This document shows positions 63,700-64,000 of a stretch of DNA of 64,000 nt, piece after piece; positions within the stretch are counted from its first letter, which is position 1, and each line of letters begins with the position of its first letter. The stretch comes from Aestuariibacter sp. Lineage in GTDB: Bacteria > Pseudomonadota > Gammaproteobacteria > Enterobacterales > Alteromonadaceae. Both the position numbers and the translations under genes were made by a program. Under the pieces are notes generated by a model that saw nothing but the letters and a program-made list of their open reading frames with translations, did no database searches and was not told the origin of the DNA. The stretch lies in NCBI GenBank assembly GCA_017794925.1, contig CP051238.1:3737328-3801327 (forward strand). Reading direction: 5' to 3'.

Positions 63700-64000
63700 T
63701 TAATTAGACATAACCACTTCAGGCACTTCAGTAAATGGCTTAATGCCAAACTCCGGGTACACTTCTGACGGGAAGTAATACTTACCTTGAGTTACTACCA
63801 TGGCCATGGATTTTAGCGCTGACAAATCCGCGGTAGGATCACCGTGAACCAAAAAGAAATCAGCGTCTTTGCCTACTTCTACCGAACCGCGTCCGCTGTG
63901 CCCCAAGTATTCCGCCATATCATAACTGCCGCGCTTAAGTGCTTCAGCGGGTGTCATACCGATTTCCTCGAACAGCATCAACTCGCGATGCAAGTAAAAC
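63700..64000 (-). CDS. C-terminal end of an amidohydrolase (partial)
   Basis: The last ~100 codons of a metal-dependent hydrolase: MTPAEALKRGSYDMAEYLGH and GSVEVGKDADFFLVHGDPTA, the end of the imidazolonepropionase/dihydroorotase-type fold. The upstream part is outside the window. Confidence 0.8.
   Translation of the reverse strand, partial: FYLHRELMLFEEIGMTPAEALKRGSYDMAEYLGHSGRGSVEVGKDADFFLVHGDPTADLSALKSMAMVVTQGKYYFPSEVYPEFGIKPFTEVPEVVMSN

Overview
The window looks like the chromosome of a marine gammaproteobacterium of the Alteromonadales (Alteromonas-like). The grounds are a conserved housekeeping neighbourhood (mnmC-fabB-pdxB-asd-fimV-truA-accD-folC-dedD-cvpA-purF), FimV/HubP, FlgO-domain lipoproteins, class I adenylate cyclase, RlmA, EpmC, YfcL, and an integron cassette array with marine-type attC sites. 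No species can be named from the sequence alone.

Layout. 0-12.6 kb: cysS, ppiB and lpxH; then two tandem PhoA-family alkaline phosphatases, one secreted and one lipoprotein, behind a PhoB-like box; then an unknown secreted protein, a YqiJ-like membrane protein, a periplasmic binding protein, a soluble PAS-PAS chemoreceptor, miaE and a YIP1 membrane protein. 12.6-31.3 kb: the housekeeping block on the minus strand, with an M28 peptidase and a nucleoside hydrolase lodged between truA and fimV, ending with the divergent pair fabB/mnmC.

31.3-39.5 kb: an integrase-less array of cassettes (a CALIN), with 13 attC sites reading right to left. One attC is only half present and one is split by an IS110-family element. 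Cassettes carry toxin-antitoxin genes, a lone antitoxin, immunity-like proteins, small membrane proteins and lipoproteins. Three cassette genes (higB, a DUF6678-like gene and a Rap1a-like gene) are each interrupted by one in-frame stop codon, which suggests decay. The IS110 element has a 228-bp left end with bridge-RNA-like hairpins. A 9-nt stretch there is exactly complementary to the attC R' sequence at its own insertion site, and another 7-nt stretch is identical to the end of its right end. Array, cytochrome b561 and a triple FlgO-lipoprotein operon (about 11.7 kb) separate mnmC from yfcL-epmC, which are neighbours in E. coli.

43-64 kb: yfcL, an ATP-NAD-kinase-like gene, epmC, an FFLEELY protein, a thioesterase, a retropepsin-like protease, fadH with a divergent TetR gene and palindromic operator, a GMC oxidoreductase, a short class I adenylate cyclase, a DUF1439-like protein, a large secreted metzincin whose leader holds a c-di-GMP-I (GEMM) riboswitch, rlmA, a WS/DGAT-TetR-DUF445 operon divergent from a patatin phospholipase, and the end of an amidohydrolase.

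The likely regulatory logic is: phosphate starvation drives the phosphatases, c-di-GMP drives the secreted protease, TetR regulators control fatty-acid and storage-lipid genes, and the cassette array is a mobile reservoir that now seems to be fossilising.
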